Of a stretch of 64,000 nucleotides of DNA, positions 53,757 to 62,330 are shown piece after piece. How positions within the stretch are numbered: the stretch's first letter is position 1; each line of letters starts with the position of its first letter. The notes under the pieces were generated by a model that saw only the letters and a program-made list of their open reading frames with translations, was not told the origin of the DNA and ran no database searches. Both the position numbers and the translations under genes were made by a program. The DNA comes from JBBQFI01 sp038321775 (lineage in GTDB: Bacteria > Verrucomicrobiota > Verrucomicrobiia > Chthoniobacterales > UBA10450). The stretch is taken from the NCBI GenBank assembly GCA_038321775.1, contig JBBQFI010000001.1, positions 434,001 through 498,000 of the forward strand. Reading direction: 5' to 3'.

Positions 53757-54900
53757 TCTTTGTCTCGTTCGGTCCCATCAAGTTAAGTAAAGGTTTCACC
53801 AGCCATTCGGCGCCGGGAACTTCCTTGTAGCGATCCTCAAAGATGGAGCGGTTCTTCATCCCCCACTCTTTCCATTGGTGACGCTGCTGCATGGCATCTT
53901 CCAAGGCTTTGCCAATATCTTCGCTAAGAACGGATGTCACTGGAAAGCATACTGCGCCCGCTTGTGTCGTTAGGACCTCGGCGTTGCCGCGCCAATCGCT
54001 CGCTATGATCGGCAATTGCCACGACATGGCTTCCACCAGAACCAATCCGAATGACTCGTAGGGAGCAACGCTTGGAAAGACGAACAAATCAGCATGGCCG
54101 AAAGCCTCTGCCTTTGCGCGACCAGTCAACAGTCCTTTCACCCGCACATGGGACCGGACTTCAAGACGATCGAGTAGACGAGACAATTCTTGTTCGCTGA
54201 AAGGAGGCAGGCATTCACCGACAAGATCGAGCGTCAGGTTTGCGTACGTCTTCCGCAAAAGAGCAACCGCTTCGATCAGCTGCGGGGTACCTTTGTCGGC
54301 GCAAAGATGGCCCACATACAAAAGTCGAATTGTTGAAGGATCGGCACGCGATACGAGAGTCAAATCAAAATCGTCATCGATACGATGTGGCACGACACAG
54401 ATGCGAGTAATACCCGCCGCTTCTGGATCACGACGGTTGTATTCAGTCATGACGACAGCGCTAAAGGCTTTACTGTACAGCCAACGGAGCATTTTGGTCG
54501 TTAGGCTGTGCGGATGCAGCGTAAATTCATCGGCAATACCGGCGGCATGAAAGTGCAGTACGACCCGCCTCGACATCAACAGGGCCCACGGCAGCAGAAG
54601 AATGTCGCGAATCATCGGGACATGTTGCGGGCCGCCGGTGGGGAAAAGCAGCAGATCGATCGGTCCGGTCAACCGTATGTAAAGCAGGCGAAAAATAACC
54701 CGCACCAGTTCCAGCAATTTTCTCGCACTTCCTTTTCGCAACTGGCCGAGGTCCGGAGTAAAAAAGAAAGGAAGATGAACCGTCTCACAGCGTGGCGAAC
54801 GCGCGAATTGCGCCAACGCCTTCTGAATCATAATATTCTGTCCGCCATAGGGCGGCGGAACCTGACCTGCTATGACTACTCTCATTTTCGAGGAAGACAT
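53746..54900 (-). CDS. GT4-type glycosyltransferase
   Basis: 384 aa from the ATG at 54900. The longer reading frame (to 55188) overlaps the next gene's start and lacks conserved sequence. The N-terminus RVVIAGQVPPPYGGQNIMI is a typical GT4 start. The donor domain has LLYVGHLCADKGTPQLIEAV, FVFPSVAPYESFGLVLVEAM and PIIASDWRGNAEVL. Two octamers lie inside (53967, 54498). Divergent from the epimerase with 81 bp. Confidence 0.86.
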   Translation of the reverse strand: MSSSKMRVVIAGQVPPPYGGQNIMIQKALAQFARSPRCETVHLPFFFTPDLGQLRKGSARKLLELVRVIFRLLYIRLTGPIDLLLFPTGGPQHVPMIRDILLLPWALLMSRRVVLHFHAAGIADEFTLHPHSLTTKMLRWLYSKAFSAVVMTEYNRRDPEAAGITRICVVPHRIDDDFDLTLVSRADPSTIRLLYVGHLCADKGTPQLIEAVALLRKTYANLTLDLVGECLPPFSEQELSRLLDRLEVRSHVRVKGLLTGRAKAEAFGHADLFVFPSVAPYESFGLVLVEAMSWQLPIIASDWRGNAEVLTTQAGAVCFPVTSVLSEDIGKALEDAMQQRHQWKEWGMKNRSIFEDRYKEVPGAEWLVKPLLNLMGPNETKTSR

Positions 54901-54981
54901 GAAAGAAGTGCAACCATTTGCCATGAGAAACCGTAATGCGACTTCTTTCTTGCCTGTTTCGCCGACAAACGGCTGCGCATT

Positions 54982-55977
54982 ATGAAGCTGCTGGTGACCG
55001 GCGGGTCCGGCTTCATCGGAACCAATTTGATCGACGAGTTCAAAAACCGAGTCGATGCCATCCAAAACCTCGACCTGCAGCCTCCACTTGATCCGGTTCA
55101 CGCTGAGTTCTGGCGGAAGATAGACATTCTCGACCATGCTAAACTGCAGAAGGCGGTCGCAGACTTTCAGCCCGATTGGGTGATCCATCTCGCGGCGCGG
55201 GCCGAGTGCGATGAAAACACGACGGTTGAGAAAGGATACCGCGTTAATACGGAGGGTACCAGCAATGTGCTGGAATCGATCAAGGCCACCGCGTCCGTCG
55301 ATCGAGTTGTCATTACCTCATCGCAGTTTGTCTGTGCGCCGGGACGCTTGCCGACGAATGATGAGGATTATTTTCCCGAGACCGTTTATGGCGAAAGCAA
55401 AGTCATCACGGAAGAGTTAACTCGGCAGGCGAATCTAACCTGCTGCTGGACAATTGTTCGACCGACGAATGTTTGGGGTCCGTGGCACTTGCGTTATCGC
55501 CGGGAATTTTGGCGCGTTTTGGAGCGAGGGATGTATGTGCATCCCGGCCGGCAACCCGTAATTCGCTCTTATGGTTACGTGAAAAATGTTGTGCACCAAA
55601 TGTGGCGGATTCTGCAGGTGCCAAAGAGCGAAGTTTGTGGGAAGACGTTCTATCTCGGGGATGCCCCGGCGAACTTAATTGAATGGACGAATGGCTTCTC
55701 TCGCGCTTTAACAGGCCATGACGTGAGGATTGTTCCCCGCCCTCTGATGCGCGCTTTAGCTCTGCTAGGGGATGCGCCTACCATGATCACGCGCCGGCCC
55801 TTCTATATAAACAGCTCGCGCTACCAAAGCATGATTACGGACTACCCAACACCGATGCAGCCAACTTTCGATACCTTGGGCGAGAATCCCTACTCCCTGG
55901 CAGACGGCATCAAGGAAACGATTACGTGGTTGCAGTCCTACAAAGGAAATGACAGTGCCAGAAGTGGCGGAGTTTGA
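54982..55977 (+). CDS. NAD-dependent epimerase/dehydratase (extended SDR)
   Basis: 331 aa. The Rossmann motif is LLVTGGSGFIGTNLIDEF, HLAARAECDEN is the conserved segment after beta4, and the catalytic part has TSSQFVCAPG, then YGESK (Tyr-x3-Lys) near residue 150. The substrate is a nucleotide sugar, but which epimerisation or dehydration is not predictable. It starts the plus-strand group 54982-57652 and its stop overlaps the next reading frame. Confidence 0.85.
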   Translation: MKLLVTGGSGFIGTNLIDEFKNRVDAIQNLDLQPPLDPVHAEFWRKIDILDHAKLQKAVADFQPDWVIHLAARAECDENTTVEKGYRVNTEGTSNVLESIKATASVDRVVITSSQFVCAPGRLPTNDEDYFPETVYGESKVITEELTRQANLTCCWTIVRPTNVWGPWHLRYRREFWRVLERGMYVHPGRQPVIRSYGYVKNVVHQMWRILQVPKSEVCGKTFYLGDAPANLIEWTNGFSRALTGHDVRIVPRPLMRALALLGDAPTMITRRPFYINSSRYQSMITDYPTPMQPTFDTLGENPYSLADGIKETITWLQSYKGNDSARSGGV

Positions 55978-55985
55978 GTGAAGAA

Positions 55986-56744
55986 ATGAAGCAGCTTCCA
56001 AACGAGGGCGTTCTCAACGTCATTCTTTCGCACCAAACTGCGCCAGAAATCGAAAAAATGCTGGCCTGGTGGAAGGAGCGCGTTCCAATTGAAAGTATCG
56101 TGATCGCATATGGCGGAACTCAATCCGACTTCGCCGTAGTCAATCACCAATCGAAGATTTTGATTGATGATCCGCGCTTGCGCACGCGCGATCATCAGCG
56201 CGAGTTGCAGAGCTACAGCAAGTTATTTCACAACGTCTCGCAATTTCTTAACACTCAAGGCCAGGATTTTCAATTTGTTCACTTCATCGAATACGACCAC
56301 CTTCCCCTCGTGGCAGATTTAAACGCGCGGCAAATCGAGCGCCTAGTTGAGGAACAGGCGGATGTCCTCGGTTTTCATCTTCATCGCGTTGACGGGACGA
56401 ACAATGCCCATTTTCTTTATCACGCTTCGAATGAAAAGTTCGCGAGCTATTGGTCCGAAATAACTTGCCGGACAGAATCTGAGGTTGTCCTATCCATGTT
56501 CGGCAGCGGCAGTTTTTGGAAGCGCGAAGCATTTGATGCAGTTGCGTCAGTTCCCGAACCTTTTCCAATTTATATGGAGATTTACCTGCCGACGCTTGCC
56601 CATCATCTGGGTTTTCGTGTGCGTGAATTTGCAGATCAGAATCAATTCGTCGGCGTCCTGCGAGATAAGACCAAACAAATCGCACGCGACCAAGCAAAGG
56701 GAGCCTGGACCTTGCACCCCGTAAAGCAGCTTTGGAACCGATAA
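55986..56744 (+). CDS. Uncharacterised EPS-locus protein, GT-like
   Basis: 252 aa from the ATG at 55986. No clear family. The sequence FVHFIEYDHLPLVADLNAR has a possible metal-binding acidic motif like the DXD of GT-A enzymes. Conserved-looking blocks VLNVILSHQTAPEIEKMLAW and FGSGSFWKREAFDAV support a real enzyme. Location between an epimerase and a methyltransferase suggests a role in sugar transfer. An upstream TTG at 55974 overlapping the epimerase stop is an alternative start. Confidence 0.55.
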   Translation: MKQLPNEGVLNVILSHQTAPEIEKMLAWWKERVPIESIVIAYGGTQSDFAVVNHQSKILIDDPRLRTRDHQRELQSYSKLFHNVSQFLNTQGQDFQFVHFIEYDHLPLVADLNARQIERLVEEQADVLGFHLHRVDGTNNAHFLYHASNEKFASYWSEITCRTESEVVLSMFGSGSFWKREAFDAVASVPEPFPIYMEIYLPTLAHHLGFRVREFADQNQFVGVLRDKTKQIARDQAKGAWTLHPVKQLWNR

Positions 56745-57020
56745 ATGCGCAAGCTACTCCGTTCTTTAACCCTTATGCTCGCTCGCCTTGTGGGCACGCG
56801 AATTACTGATTGTACAACCGGTCAGTATCTCGGAAAGGCACTAGTCATCTTCTGGTGGGGAAAAATTCATATCATAGGTCTTGAAAAAAGCGTACGCCCC
56901 GTGTTCTTGCCACAAAAACGACTAACCTATTGGAAACAGGAACTTGGCTTCACCGTCCATGATCCACCTGATTTCCCTAACGAGAGAAGGTTTTCCAACC
57001 GGGAGTTGCCAAATAACTAG
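56745..57020 (+). CDS. Uncharacterised small EPS-locus protein
   Basis: 91 aa, starting directly after the previous stop (no gap), so very likely translated with it. The sequence has YLGKALVIFWWGKIHIIGLE, a short hydrophobic patch, and a C-terminal DPPDFPNERRFSNREL. No family recognised. The PNER codons are written by the dispersed octamer at 56976. Confidence 0.55.
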   Translation: MRKLLRSLTLMLARLVGTRITDCTTGQYLGKALVIFWWGKIHIIGLEKSVRPVFLPQKRLTYWKQELGFTVHDPPDFPNERRFSNRELPNN

Positions 57021-57031
57021 CTAACCAACAA

Positions 57032-57652
57032 ATGCTTAAAGCGCTGCTTTCCAACCTTCACGCACCCGTTTATCGGAAACGTCTATCTGTTCTGACTGAC
57101 CTCTTGCTGCCACATCTTCACCAAGGCGATGCGATTCTTGATGTAGGTTGCGGTTCGGGACAGCTGGGGGCCGAATTGCTGAAACGTGCGTCGGACAAAG
57201 GGATCGATATCGAAATCTCGGGCCTCGAATCTTTCCCGCGTGGTGGCGAACCAATCGCAGTAACGCCATACAATGGCGGAGCGTTTCCATTCGCCGATAA
57301 GACCTTTGATGTCGCCATTGTCGCCGATGTCCTCCATCATGAAAAAGACCCTAAGGCTCTTCTCCGTGAGTGCATACGCGTATCCAAACGTTATGTTGCA
57401 ATTAAAGATCATCAGCTTGCCGGGCCGCTTGGGAATTTACGCGTGAGTTTTATCGATTGGGCCGCGAATGCTCCCTACGGCGTTAAATGCCTTTATCGTT
57501 ACAACACTCCTGCTGAATGGGATTTTGTTCTTCGAAGCCTAAGACTTGATCCTGTCGCACTTCACCCCTCTCTAGACCTTTACCCTGCAGGCTTAAACTT
57601 TCTCTTCGGCCGACAGCTTCAGTATCTAGCGATCTGTCGCGTGCACGATTAG
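57032..57652 (+). CDS. Class I SAM-dependent methyltransferase
   Basis: 206 aa. Motif I is AILDVGCGSGQLGAELLKRA, followed by DVAIVADVLHHEKDPKALLR (motif IV with H-H), which fits Methyltransf_11. The tail has PAGLNFLFGRQLQYL. Probably methylates a glycan or lipid intermediate. Converges on the HAD-UbiA gene with an 11-bp gap. Confidence 0.8.
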   Translation: MLKALLSNLHAPVYRKRLSVLTDLLLPHLHQGDAILDVGCGSGQLGAELLKRASDKGIDIEISGLESFPRGGEPIAVTPYNGGAFPFADKTFDVAIVADVLHHEKDPKALLRECIRVSKRYVAIKDHQLAGPLGNLRVSFIDWAANAPYGVKCLYRYNTPAEWDFVLRSLRLDPVALHPSLDLYPAGLNFLFGRQLQYLAICRVHD

Positions 57653-57663
57653 CCAAAGCCTTA

Positions 57664-59109
57664 TTAGATGGTTGCCGCGTAAAGAACCAGCACTGCGAAG
57701 ATACCTGCAAGGTAGCTCGTCCGGTCTTTCAACGCAAAAACCACGGGATCTTCCGGAACTTCTCCGCGGTGTGCCTTGAACCAAAGCCGCGTGATCCAGT
57801 AGAGAAACAACGGGCAGAGCAGCAGCAGTATGGTTGGGCGATGGTAAAGGACTCGAACTTCTGGGCTCATTGAATAAAGGACGAGTACAAGTACCGAAAT
57901 CAGGCCGCTACTAACGCCAAAAGAACCTACCGCATCCAAATCGAATCTAAGGTAGCCGCGACCAATAGGCTCTTCGCCGCGGGCGTTCACAGACTGCCGT
58001 AGTTCGGAGTAGCGTTTGATCATCGCCAGACCAAAGAAAAAGAAGACTGAAAATGCGAGGAGCCATTCCGAACAGCCAATTCCGGTGGCTGCTCCTCCGG
58101 CGAGAAGCCGCAATGAATAGAAGCAAGCAAGGACAACGACGTCCAACATGACGATGCGCTTAATCCAAAGCGAGTAACCGAGATTGCCAATGCTATAAAT
58201 GGCGAGAAAAGCAAGAAATGAGCTTCCGCAGAAGAATCCGACACCCAGGCCGAGTGCAAGCATTCCGACAGCAAGGCAAATTGCGGCGAGGATTGAAATT
58301 TCTCCGAAAGCCAGAGGACGAAAACGCTTCTCTGCATGGCGGCGGTCGGCTTCGAGATCCAGGAGGTCGTTGATCAGGTAAACGCCGGAGGCAACAAAAC
58401 TGAAGCTAAAGAAAGCTAGCACGCCCTTACTTAAAGTGGATGGTTCGAGAATTTTGTGAGCCGTAATAATCGGTACGAAGATGAGAAGATTCTTTGACCA
58501 ATGATGAATACGACATGCTTTGATAAGAGAAATAAGACTACCGGCTGATCGCGAGAAAACCTTCTCAACCGGAACGACTCTTCCAACGAATTTTGAAAAC
58601 CGGTCGCTGTTAGTTACCACCAGCGCTTTCCGCGCAGAACGCCAGACCGCCAGATCACTTCGAGAGTCTCCGACATAATCGAAACCTTTTACTCCAAATT
58701 CTTTCTCCAGCCGTCGCGCCTTATTCGCTCCTTTGAGATTGTGCTTTTCAGTGCTGGCAATGACTTCGTCAAAAAGATTCAGATGCCTATTTACGCTTTC
58801 CGCAAGCACCTGATCCGCCGCGGTCACGAGGATTAGCCGACGTCCGCTGGCTTTTTCCGACCTTAAGAAGGTCACTAGTTCCTCCCGGAACGGGAGCTCA
58901 CCTGCCTGGGGTTGAACACGAATCGCCAATTGCCGCTTCAGATAGGCTTTCCCTTTCATCAACCAAAAAGGAATGGCGAGAAGCAACCCGGGACTCCGTT
59001 TTAGGAGAAGGATAAGCGTCTCGTAAAACAAATCTGTTTTCAGCAGCGTATGATCCAGATCCACGCAAAGGGGCGGAAGCGCGGTGTCGCTTTTTGCTTC
59101 AACAATCAT
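57664..59109 (-). CDS. HAD-UbiA fusion: prenyltransferase of the DPPR-synthase type
   Basis: 481 aa. Residues 1-190 are a HAD phosphatase-like domain (LCVDLDHTLLKTD, then LVTAADQVLAESV and YVGDSRSDLAVW). Residues 200-481 are UbiA with eight or so membrane segments and the Asp-rich motif VYLINDLLDLEADRRHAEKR, then FRPLAFGE. The closest known type is decaprenyl-phosphate phosphoribosyltransferase, which moves phosphoribose to a polyprenyl phosphate and whose product loses a phosphate by a separate enzyme. The fused HAD could do that step. Confidence 0.82.
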   Translation of the reverse strand: MIVEAKSDTALPPLCVDLDHTLLKTDLFYETLILLLKRSPGLLLAIPFWLMKGKAYLKRQLAIRVQPQAGELPFREELVTFLRSEKASGRRLILVTAADQVLAESVNRHLNLFDEVIASTEKHNLKGANKARRLEKEFGVKGFDYVGDSRSDLAVWRSARKALVVTNSDRFSKFVGRVVPVEKVFSRSAGSLISLIKACRIHHWSKNLLIFVPIITAHKILEPSTLSKGVLAFFSFSFVASGVYLINDLLDLEADRRHAEKRFRPLAFGEISILAAICLAVGMLALGLGVGFFCGSSFLAFLAIYSIGNLGYSLWIKRIVMLDVVVLACFYSLRLLAGGAATGIGCSEWLLAFSVFFFFGLAMIKRYSELRQSVNARGEEPIGRGYLRFDLDAVGSFGVSSGLISVLVLVLYSMSPEVRVLYHRPTILLLLCPLFLYWITRLWFKAHRGEVPEDPVVFALKDRTSYLAGIFAVLVLYAATI

Positions 59110-59176
59110 TGCAAATCAGAAAGTGGTCGAAGGCATACGCGTGTTGAGATAACGTGAAAGAGTATAGAAAACTCCC

Positions 59177-60667
59177 GTGCGAGAACAAACCAAATACTGC
59201 ATAGCGCTATCGCTCGCGACGATCGTCGGCTTTCTCGCCATTACGCATCAAAGCTTTTGGATCGACGAAGGGGTCGCTGCCCTTAAGGCCATGCAGCCTA
59301 ACATTCATGGGTGGTGGCAGTCGTTACGAAAAGATTCGGACTCAAACTTGCAACTGATTTTCCAACTTTTTTACCTTTGGGGATGGGAAAAGATTTTTGG
59401 ATCGGCCGAATATGCATTACGAGCATCCAATATTCCATGGTTCGTCGTGGCGACGGTAGCGTTGATGTGGAGTTTTCCCAAAAACGGTCGACTGCAACTA
59501 AGTGTCCTGCTTCTAACGCTGACCAGCGCCTTTCTCTGGTATTACCTTAGCGAGGCGCGGCCTTACATTGTTCTTTTTGCCTTCGCCGCTGCTACAACGG
59601 CCTGTCTATTAAGGATGGTAGGCGAGGAATCTTCAGTAGATTCGTCAACCTGGTTCAGAGTCTTTTGTCTCGGGTCGGCTGGACTATGCGCTACCAGCCT
59701 GATTGCAGTGCCATGGGCCCTGGGCGCGATGCTGGCGACAGGCTATTGGCTTGGGATTAACCGCACTCGCAAGCTACTATTGCGCTTCCGATATTCTACT
59801 CTGATAACTGCAGCAGTTATTCTTATCGTAGGAGCTTACTACGCCTGGACTTTGCATTTGGGCGCCCGGGCCTCGGGGGTAAACAGGACAAGCGCAGGAA
59901 GTGTCCTCTTTATTATTTACGAACTTAGCGGCCTGTCCGGGTTGGGACCAGGCCGGTTGGAACTGCGCGAATTCGAATTTGGAGCATTTCGCCACGGTAT
60001 TCCGATCCTTTTAATCGGGCTTTGCGCGATCTCAGGGTTGTTCTTAGCGAGCGTTGGAGTTGCTGTTCGTAAGGTCAACCGACGGTCAGCGATCTTTTTC
60101 GTAATTGCCGTAGCTATTCCATTTCTTCTTGCGATCATCGCGGGCTTTCTCGGCCACATGCGGCTTCTCGGCCGTCATCTCACGCCCTTATTGCCGTTTC
60201 TATTAGCTTTTTTGGCTCTTGGCTTACAACGGTTGCTTTTCGATCAGCGGATTATTTTTAAACTAGCTGGGTTAGTCTCAATACTAGTTTGCCTGTTCTC
60301 CGATTGGGAAATTCGCTTCGCTCCGCGACATCGACGCGACGATTATCGGTCCGCCGTAGAGACAGTGCGGAAAGCAGTCGTCGCAGGTAAGAACGTTTGG
60401 TGGACAGCGGAACCAAGTCTGGCGGAATACTATCATGCACCACTGAATTCAAAGGATTTCATAGTAACCTCCAACGCAAGCGAAGACGAGCTCGCGATGG
60501 CAACAGTACCCGATCTGGTCTGCCTTTCGAAACCCGATATCTACGACCAGAATGCAGTCGTTAGGCACTACCTGCAGAGGCACAGATTCAAGGTAGTGGA
60601 AACCTTTCCTGCGTTTCAGATCTTTGAGCCAGCCGGGGGCGGCCTTGAATCACCGTCCGGCCGTTGA
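59177..60667 (+). CDS. Membrane glycosyltransferase of the ArnT/PMT type
   Basis: 496 aa from a GTG start, about ten hydrophobic segments. The first periplasmic loop has the acidic motif HQSFWIDEGVAALKAM, typical of GT39/GT83 enzymes that use polyprenyl-phosphate sugars. The segment WYYLSEARPYIVLFAFAAAT is also usual for the family. It may transfer a sugar from a polyprenyl carrier, possibly supplied by the neighbouring UbiA. The 3' end overlaps the convergent EpsI gene by 52 bp. Confidence 0.75.
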   Translation: MREQTKYCIALSLATIVGFLAITHQSFWIDEGVAALKAMQPNIHGWWQSLRKDSDSNLQLIFQLFYLWGWEKIFGSAEYALRASNIPWFVVATVALMWSFPKNGRLQLSVLLLTLTSAFLWYYLSEARPYIVLFAFAAATTACLLRMVGEESSVDSSTWFRVFCLGSAGLCATSLIAVPWALGAMLATGYWLGINRTRKLLLRFRYSTLITAAVILIVGAYYAWTLHLGARASGVNRTSAGSVLFIIYELSGLSGLGPGRLELREFEFGAFRHGIPILLIGLCAISGLFLASVGVAVRKVNRRSAIFFVIAVAIPFLLAIIAGFLGHMRLLGRHLTPLLPFLLAFLALGLQRLLFDQRIIFKLAGLVSILVCLFSDWEIRFAPRHRRDDYRSAVETVRKAVVAGKNVWWTAEPSLAEYYHAPLNSKDFIVTSNASEDELAMATVPDLVCLSKPDIYDQNAVVRHYLQRHRFKVVETFPAFQIFEPAGGGLESPSGR

Positions 60668-61329
60668 AGCTTAGGCACTAGCTCGGCGATGAATTTCTCA
60701 ATCATCGCGTCGGTTTCCGCTTCAGAGCGTTCAGGTCGCGCGATGCCTTCGGTAACGGTCGCGGCTACGGTAATGTAGGCCCAGCGCTGATTGTAGCCGC
60801 GCAGGATCCGATCGCGCATATCGAGCACGGTACGGGTGAAGTGTGAAGGCGTGATTTCATTGTAACCAACAAACCAATAGTAAGTGAGATTGTGGAGGGT
60901 GAAATGCTGGCTGTCTTTGGTTTCGACCGCGCGGGCGTTAGCTAATCGCGTGACGGCAAGCGAACCGGAATTGTCTGTCGGGATCGTTCTCTCGGAAGAA
61001 GCTTGAACACTCCAGCCCTGCGCGGGCAGGCAGCGTTCCGGCCGATGGATGCTACTGGTCATGTCGTCGCCGGAAAGAACAATGGAAACGAAAATCTTAT
61101 CGCCGGCCGGGCTTGTGTAAATTTTGCGCGCAAACTGAGTGTCCTTGGCCAGCACTTCCAGCTCTCGCTTTGTTATGGCGGAATCTTCTCCGAGCCAACC
61201 GCCCACCCAGATGGGTAACTTCAGCGAAATGCCGGCAGGGCTGGCCTGTGGCGACTTGGGCAGAACAAAAATGCTGGCTAACCCAAGCAGGATCACCAGG
61301 TCTGCAATGAAGAAGCGCCTAGTAATCAT
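60616..61329 (-). CDS. EpsI domain protein associated with exosortase
   Basis: 237 aa from the ATG at 61329, an N-terminal membrane anchor, then an EpsI-type domain: WLGEDSAITKRELEVL, DMTSSIHRPERCLPAQGW (with the conserved HRPERC motif) and LTYYWFVGYNEITPSHF. EpsI often accompanies exosortases and may help polysaccharide export or protein sorting. It overlaps the exosortase stop by 11 bp, so they are coupled. Confidence 0.87.
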   Translation of the reverse strand: MITRRFFIADLVILLGLASIFVLPKSPQASPAGISLKLPIWVGGWLGEDSAITKRELEVLAKDTQFARKIYTSPAGDKIFVSIVLSGDDMTSSIHRPERCLPAQGWSVQASSERTIPTDNSGSLAVTRLANARAVETKDSQHFTLHNLTYYWFVGYNEITPSHFTRTVLDMRDRILRGYNQRWAYITVAATVTEGIARPERSEAETDAMIEKFIAELVPKLQRPDGDSRPPPAGSKI

Positions 61330-62290
61330 ATGACACCGACTCCTTGGTTGAGAGTTTTCCCTGCAATCCCTTGGGATGGAGGTTGAGCAGTTTGCTGAAG
61401 AGGACCATGGCCGCGATAGCGAACGGAAACGACAGATATCCCGAAACTCCGTGATAAGGTCCGCCGGCCAGATCCTGTCCAAAAAGTCGAGCCACGACCA
61501 GAATGGAAACGAGGCGGCCGGTGTTTCCAATAAGGGCGAAAACGATCGACGCACAAAAGATTGCGATCTTTTTCCACAAGCGATCCTGCGTCAGGTGTCC
61601 GTAAATCGCGGAGAGCATTGCGATCGCCATGAGCGAGCGAATGCCGCTGCAACCTTCATCGATGGTGAAATGAAATGCGTTGTTGGCGGCGCTGACTGTC
61701 GTTCCGACAGTGTAAACGCCGATGCCGAGGAGGTTGGAGATTGTGCTGGCGGCGCCAGTTTCGAGGAACTGCAGTTTAGTTGTCGCCTGTGTAAGAAAAT
61801 TTAGCGGCACCATGAAAAACAGAAAGGCGATCGGGAAGAGGAGAACGCGCGCGACGTGTTTTCCCCAGACGTAGAGAACAAGCCCAAAGAGCAGAAACGG
61901 GAACGCCATGATGGCGAGTCGGCCTTGAAGAGTGCGCGCCGCGGCGACGAAGAGGAACAGACCGATCCCCATAAACAACCAACCCCAGCGCGAAGAACCG
62001 ATGGGAGCGGCTCGCAATTTATCGCGCGAATACCAAATCAGGAAGATTGCGATGAAGGGAATTAGTTTCGCATGCTCATAATCTCCCTCCGGGCCCCACG
62101 CCTCCCAGGCCCACTTTGCCGTGGGAGCCTGTCCGTTAAGGAAAATTTTTACGAATCCAAAAAAGTAGATGAAGATGCCGATGAGAACCGCACCAGCGAT
62201 GATCGCAGCCGTAGACGGCAGGAATGACCGGCCAAGTGAAGTTTTTGGCAGGTTAGCTGTGACTGAAGCGGGTTGTATGGTGGAACTCAT
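61319..62290 (-). CDS. xrt: Exosortase
   Basis: 323 aa with about eight membrane segments. The catalytic triad is visible: Cys in TIDEGCSGIRSLMAIAML, Arg in GNTGRLVSILVVAR and His in GPYHGVSGYLSFPF. Exosortases cut C-terminal PEP-CTERM signals and attach proteins to the cell surface or EPS, coupled with EPS loci. No obvious PEP-CTERM substrate is encoded in the window. It is divergent from the WecG-type gene with 40 bp between. Confidence 0.93.
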   Translation of the reverse strand: MSSTIQPASVTANLPKTSLGRSFLPSTAAIIAGAVLIGIFIYFFGFVKIFLNGQAPTAKWAWEAWGPEGDYEHAKLIPFIAIFLIWYSRDKLRAAPIGSSRWGWLFMGIGLFLFVAAARTLQGRLAIMAFPFLLFGLVLYVWGKHVARVLLFPIAFLFFMVPLNFLTQATTKLQFLETGAASTISNLLGIGVYTVGTTVSAANNAFHFTIDEGCSGIRSLMAIAMLSAIYGHLTQDRLWKKIAIFCASIVFALIGNTGRLVSILVVARLFGQDLAGGPYHGVSGYLSFPFAIAAMVLFSKLLNLHPKGLQGKLSTKESVSYDY

Positions 62291-62330
62291 CCGTAGCGCG
62301 CGATTTTAGAACATCCTTGCGGCACCTGCA

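Noticed and set aside
54925..55188. N-terminal extension of the 53746 glycosyltransferase
   Set aside because: The added part would run antisense to the start of the epimerase gene and has no glycosyltransferase sequence. The conserved start is near 54900.
43720..57652. CRISPR or phage elements in the AT-richer block
   Set aside because: I looked for regularly spaced repeats, integrases and att-like direct repeats and found none. The content is all polysaccharide genes.
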